From Flavobacteriales bacterium (GTDB taxonomy: Bacteria; Bacteroidota; Bacteroidia; Flavobacteriales_D; Crocinitomicaceae): 64,000 nt of DNA. Made by a program: the position numbers and the translations under genes. Each line of letters begins with the position of its first letter. The first letter of the stretch is position 1. A model generated the notes under the pieces. The model was not told where the DNA came from, did no database searches, and saw nothing but the letters and a program-made list of their open reading frames with translations. The DNA is taken from positions 62,001-126,000 of the forward strand of contig CANMTO010000001.1 of NCBI GenBank assembly GCA_947500755.1. The letters are read 5' to 3'. Below, piece after piece: positions 61,558 to 64,000 of this stretch.

Positions 61558-62042
61558 GCGAAATAATGAACGATTTTTAACTGATTCTTTACCTTTCCCC
61601 TTGCGCGAAACAAGTACACTTTTACTTGAGACGGATTTAGATTCAGCATGTCTCCAATTTCTTCATAGGAGTAGCCCTCTAAATCACGCATCAACAAAAT
61701 GCTCTTTTGCAAAGGGGGTAACATACCGACCGTTTGTTCAATGATTTCGTTACTTTCAAATTCAAAAGAATCCACTTGGGCGTTCCCTTGAAGATGGATA
61801 GATTGCATGTAGTCAATGCGCGCTCTTCGTTTAATGAAGTTCAACATCGCATGGTGGGTACATGTAAACAACCAACTTTTAACTTTATCATGATCAATTC
61901 GATCGACATTCACCCAAAGTTTTACGAAAATATCTTGTACGATGTCTTTGGCATCCTCGGAGGATCCCATAAAATTCAGCGCAAACCGATAAAGGCTTAC
62001 TTGATGCGCATGAACCACGTTCGTATAATCACTTTTCTTCAA
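61554..62042 (-). CDS. ECF-family RNA polymerase sigma factor
   Basis: A sigma-70 family protein of about 162 residues. Region 2 is SLYRFALNFMGSSEDAKDIVQDIFVKLWVNVDRID with VKSWLFTCTHHAMLNFIKRR (-10 recognition), and region 4 is MLPPLQKSILLMRDLEGYSYEEIGDMLNLNPSQVKVYLFRARGKV. There is no ATG near the expected start. The TTG at 62042 (reading LKKSDYTNVV) is my choice; the frame is open to a TTG at 62111, but that lies within the promoter box. It is translationally coupled to the fusion gene, which is therefore its likely anti-sigma factor. Confidence 0.9.
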   Translation of the reverse strand: MKKSDYTNVVHAHQVSLYRFALNFMGSSEDAKDIVQDIFVKLWVNVDRIDHDKVKSWLFTCTHHAMLNFIKRRARIDYMQSIHLQGNAQVDSFEFESNEIIEQTVGMLPPLQKSILLMRDLEGYSYEEIGDMLNLNPSQVKVYLFRARGKVKNQLKIVHYFA

Positions 62043-62108
62043 ACTTGCAGTTTCAGTTAAAACAATTCGCTTCAGGTAAAAGTTACAGGAACGTAACCTT
62101 ACCCTAAA

Positions 62109-62116
62109 CAAATATA
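62109..62116 (-). promoter_or_regulatory. -7 promoter box (TATATTTG) for the sigma/anti-sigma/PorP operon
   Basis: Exact TAnnTTTG match on the minus strand, 66 bases upstream of the proposed sigma factor start, giving a leader of about 60 bases. Whether this is a housekeeping or an autoregulated promoter cannot be told. Confidence 0.4.
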
Positions 62117-62193
62117 AAAGAATATGAGTGGCTAGTACTTCCTATCGAATATAATGCTATCCTGCATGAATATTTTAAAGGGCTCAGCGAGTA

Positions 62194-62943
62194 TTAAAAT
62201 CCAAAATTATCAAAGCCGTTTTGCATTAATCGCAAATATTGGTCTTTATCGAACATAAATAACTGGGAGGGCTTGTGAGGTACACCACTTTGCTTTTCTT
62301 TTAGTGACATCACAATATTCAGTTTTTGAATTTTTCGTCTGAAATTTCTCTTATCCAATGGTTTATCTAGTATTGACTCATACAGTTTATGGAGTTGACT
62401 TAACGTGAATTTCTCAGGCAACAAGTTAAAACCAATGGGACGGATTTTAATCATTTGCTTCAACCTCGATTTTGCAGCTTGTAAAATCTCATAGTGGTCG
62501 AACGCTAATTCCTTGATTTCATTGATAGGAATCCACTCAGCGGATTTAGCGAATGATGAGGCTTGAGGTTGATAATCTTCCATTTTTACAAAGGAAAAAT
62601 AAGCTATCGTAATTACACGTGCATCCGGTTGCGCTCGAATAGACTGCAGCCAAGATCGGTCTGATTCTTTGGAAATTCGCAGGGGATCACCGAAGGCACC
62701 TATTTGTTCAAGGTAAATATGCTGTAGTCCTGTTAATTCTTCTAGTACTCGATTTGCTGCTTGATCTAAGTGTTCATCGTCATAGATTAAATTCCCAGGC
62801 AATGCCCGTTGAACACCATTTGCAAAATCTCGATTAATAACGAGTACATTGAGTTTGTCAAAATCAAAACCAAAAATTACGCAATCTACCGAAACATTTG
62901 GGTTCAGTTCAAGTGTCGTGTTTTTTTGGATTTCTTTTCTCAC
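62194..62943 (-). CDS. Nudix-fold transcriptional regulator, NrtR/AraR-like
   Basis: A 249-residue protein with an N-terminal Nudix domain (about 15-150) and a C-terminal winged helix (about 175-235, FTLSQLHKLYESILDKPLDKRNFRRKIQKL). The Nudix box reads GNLIYDDEHLDQAANRVLEELTGL, where the catalytic pattern REUxEE is broken (RVLEEL), so hydrolysis is unlikely and the domain probably senses a sugar or nucleotide ligand. Relatives in Bacteroides control sugar catabolism. The start is a GTG at 62943. It is divergent from the BadF-type kinase gene, a likely target. Confidence 0.88.
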   Translation of the reverse strand: MRKEIQKNTTLELNPNVSVDCVIFGFDFDKLNVLVINRDFANGVQRALPGNLIYDDEHLDQAANRVLEELTGLQHIYLEQIGAFGDPLRISKESDRSWLQSIRAQPDARVITIAYFSFVKMEDYQPQASSFAKSAEWIPINEIKELAFDHYEILQAAKSRLKQMIKIRPIGFNLLPEKFTLSQLHKLYESILDKPLDKRNFRRKIQKLNIVMSLKEKQSGVPHKPSQLFMFDKDQYLRLMQNGFDNFGF

Positions 62944-62958
62944 TTTTATCGGAATTTG

Positions 62959-62966
62959 TATATTTG
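62959..62966 (+). promoter_or_regulatory. -7 promoter box (TATATTTG) for the BadF-type kinase
   Basis: Exact TAnnTTTG match 46 bases upstream of the ATG at 63013, in the 69-base divergent spacer with the Nudix regulator gene, whose operator may overlap it. Confidence 0.45.
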
Positions 62967-63012
62967 AAAGTGTTAAAATGACACATAGATCAAATTAACT
63001 TTATATTAATTT

Positions 63013-63882
63013 ATGATTTTTATTGTAGAAAGCGGTTCAACCAAAAGCGATTGGGTATTAATAGATGACAAAAATAACCAAAGTTTTTATTCCACGATGG
63101 GCTTCAACCCGTATTTTCATTCTTCAGATTTAATCGAATCTGAGTTGAAAAAGAATTCACACATGATGATGGTGGAGTATGAAATCACGGAAGTATACTT
63201 TTATGGTGCGGGGTGCTCTAGCAATAAAATGAATGCAATTGTTGAAAACGGACTCCAAAGAGTGTTCATAAATGCAAAAATTCATGTAGACCATGATTTA
63301 GTAGCCTGCGCGTATTCAACTTACCTTGGAAGGCCCGGAATTTCTTGCATTATTGGCACTGGTTCTAATTCATGCTATTTCGACGGAAATGATGTTTCAG
63401 AAGTTGTACCTGCCTTAGGTTACATACTAGGAGATGAAGGAAGTGGTAGTTATTTTGGTAAAAAATTACTCGCTGCATATTTATATCATCAATTGCCAGC
63501 ACACCTCGCTGCAGATTTTGAGATAACCTATGGGATGGATAAAGATGCGATTATAGATAAGGTCTATCGCGAGCCAAATGCTAATGTGTTTATCTCTTCA
63601 TTTATGCCGTTCATCGCAAAGCATAGCGACGAACCGTATTTTCAGGCCATGATTGAGGCTGGATTTAAACATTTCATGGAGGTCCATGTGTGTTGTTATC
63701 CGAATTATAAAGAGGCGGATATTCACTTTGTTGGCAGTTTAGCAGGGATTTTCAGGTCAGCCTTGGATCGAGCAGCAGCGTCTTTGGGTATTTCTGTAAC
63801 AAGCGTAATTCGTAAACCAGTAGAAGGATTAGTGAATTATCACCTTAAATACATTTTAAACGATAAAATTACACAAGCTTAA
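63013..63882 (+). CDS. BadF/BadG-type ATPase, N-acetylglucosamine kinase-like
   Basis: A 289-residue ASKHA-fold kinase. The phosphate-1 loop is VESGSTKSDWVLID (4-17), the phosphate-2 region is CIIGTGSNSCYFDG (about 112-125), and GYILGDEGSGSYFGKKLL is the conserved GDEGSG motif of the N-acetylglucosamine kinase group. It would phosphorylate GlcNAc or a related amino sugar from recycling or uptake. It lies divergent to the Nudix regulator, and a secreted-protein gene begins two bases after its stop. Confidence 0.92.
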   Translation: MIFIVESGSTKSDWVLIDDKNNQSFYSTMGFNPYFHSSDLIESELKKNSHMMMVEYEITEVYFYGAGCSSNKMNAIVENGLQRVFINAKIHVDHDLVACAYSTYLGRPGISCIIGTGSNSCYFDGNDVSEVVPALGYILGDEGSGSYFGKKLLAAYLYHQLPAHLAADFEITYGMDKDAIIDKVYREPNANVFISSFMPFIAKHSDEPYFQAMIEAGFKHFMEVHVCCYPNYKEADIHFVGSLAGIFRSALDRAAASLGISVTSVIRKPVEGLVNYHLKYILNDKITQA

Positions 63883-63883
63883 T

Positions 63884-64000
63884 ATGAAGTTCTATACTTT
63901 TTTTCTTGGTCTTGTACTTACCTGCAGTGTCCTTGCGCAATCAGCAACCGAAACAACCATAAATGACACGCCCACGCCAATCGCGTCTTCCGTTATTTAT
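63884..64000 (+). CDS. N-terminus of a secreted protein (cut by window edge)
   Basis: An ATG at 63884, one base after the kinase stop, starts a frame open to the edge. The 39 visible residues are a signal peptide (MKFYTFFLGLVLTCSVLA, cleaved before QSA) and a Thr/Pro/Ser-rich beginning of the mature protein. The family cannot be told from this part. Confidence 0.75.
   Translation, partial: MKFYTFFLGLVLTCSVLAQSATETTINDTPTPIASSVIY

Noticed and set aside
62043-62111. Extended N-terminus of the sigma factor from a TTG at 62111.
   Set aside because: The TTG is part of the TATATTTG promoter box, and the extra residues are not like sigma region 1 or 2. The TTG at 62042 fits better, though not with certainty.
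1-64000. CRISPR arrays, rRNA and tRNA genes, insertion sequences.
   Set aside because: No regularly spaced repeats, cloverleaf-like sequences, rRNA segments or transposase frames were found on reading through the spacers.

Overview
The window reads as a contiguous piece of chromosome from a member of Bacteroidota, most probably order Flavobacteriales (a Crocinitomicaceae/Fluviicola-like organism is my guess, not proven). The reasons are type IX secretion (T9SS) sorting domains of both kinds, PorP/SprF and GWxTD proteins, a long-form NusB, a six-domain ribosomal protein S1, a TamL-type lipoprotein, hardly any Shine-Dalgarno sequences, and many copies of the Bacteroidota -7 promoter box TAnnTTTG. 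I see no rRNA, tRNA, CRISPR array, insertion sequence, transposase or phage gene.

Layout. 0-27.8 kb is mostly housekeeping: uvrB with a DUF3817 gene and a gene cut by the left edge; an AT-rich secreted orphan; rpsA; yqgE; a Ppx/GppA phosphatase with hisS; a YfcE phosphoesterase with an ABC exporter; a leucine-type dehydrogenase followed by nusB, a DUF1573 lipoprotein, yajC and a small lipoprotein; an M28 peptidase; a T9SS cargo, ychF, fahA and the Rel (p)ppGpp enzyme; a fur-STAS-purA-ostA operon; a DPM1-like glycosyltransferase and ettA. 27.8-33.9 kb is a minus-strand operon of a TMTC-like GT-C membrane enzyme, three sulfotransferases and an SGNH hydrolase. 34.4-37.9 kb is a tightly overlapping plus-strand operon of an AAC(3)-fold acetyltransferase, a NodB-type deacetylase, a FemAB/GNAT transferase and an SDR. 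Together these look like a surface-glycan building and modification locus.

38-43.9 kb is accessory DNA, AT-rich and with long spacers: an orphan membrane protein, a long attC-like hairpin, a GH16 enzyme without a secretion domain followed by a decayed T9SS sorting-domain remnant, a T9SS-exported multicopper oxidase with a redoxin, and a self-inhibited Fic enzyme behind a repeated operator-like motif. 43.9-52.2 kb is a minus-strand operon of GWxTD protein, glycosyltransferase, GH92 mannosidase and a large T9SS type B cargo with an IgGFc-binding-like domain. 52.2-58.9 kb holds an SF2 helicase, a SpoU methyltransferase, TamL and a lipoprotein amidohydrolase.

58.9-62.1 kb is the most interesting part. 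An ECF sigma factor is translationally coupled to one polypeptide that joins an anti-sigma-like N-terminus, one membrane helix, a long periplasmic linker and a PorP/SprF-like beta-barrel; a free PorP/SprF gene follows. This suggests a two-membrane sensor that ties T9SS-type outer-membrane machinery to transcription. The window ends with a Nudix-type regulator, a divergent BadF-type sugar kinase and the start of a secreted protein.

A second general observation is that at least eight genes have TAnnTTTG (or a near match) only 3-5 bases before the start codon, which predicts leaderless mRNAs and fixes several GTG, TTG and ATG starts.
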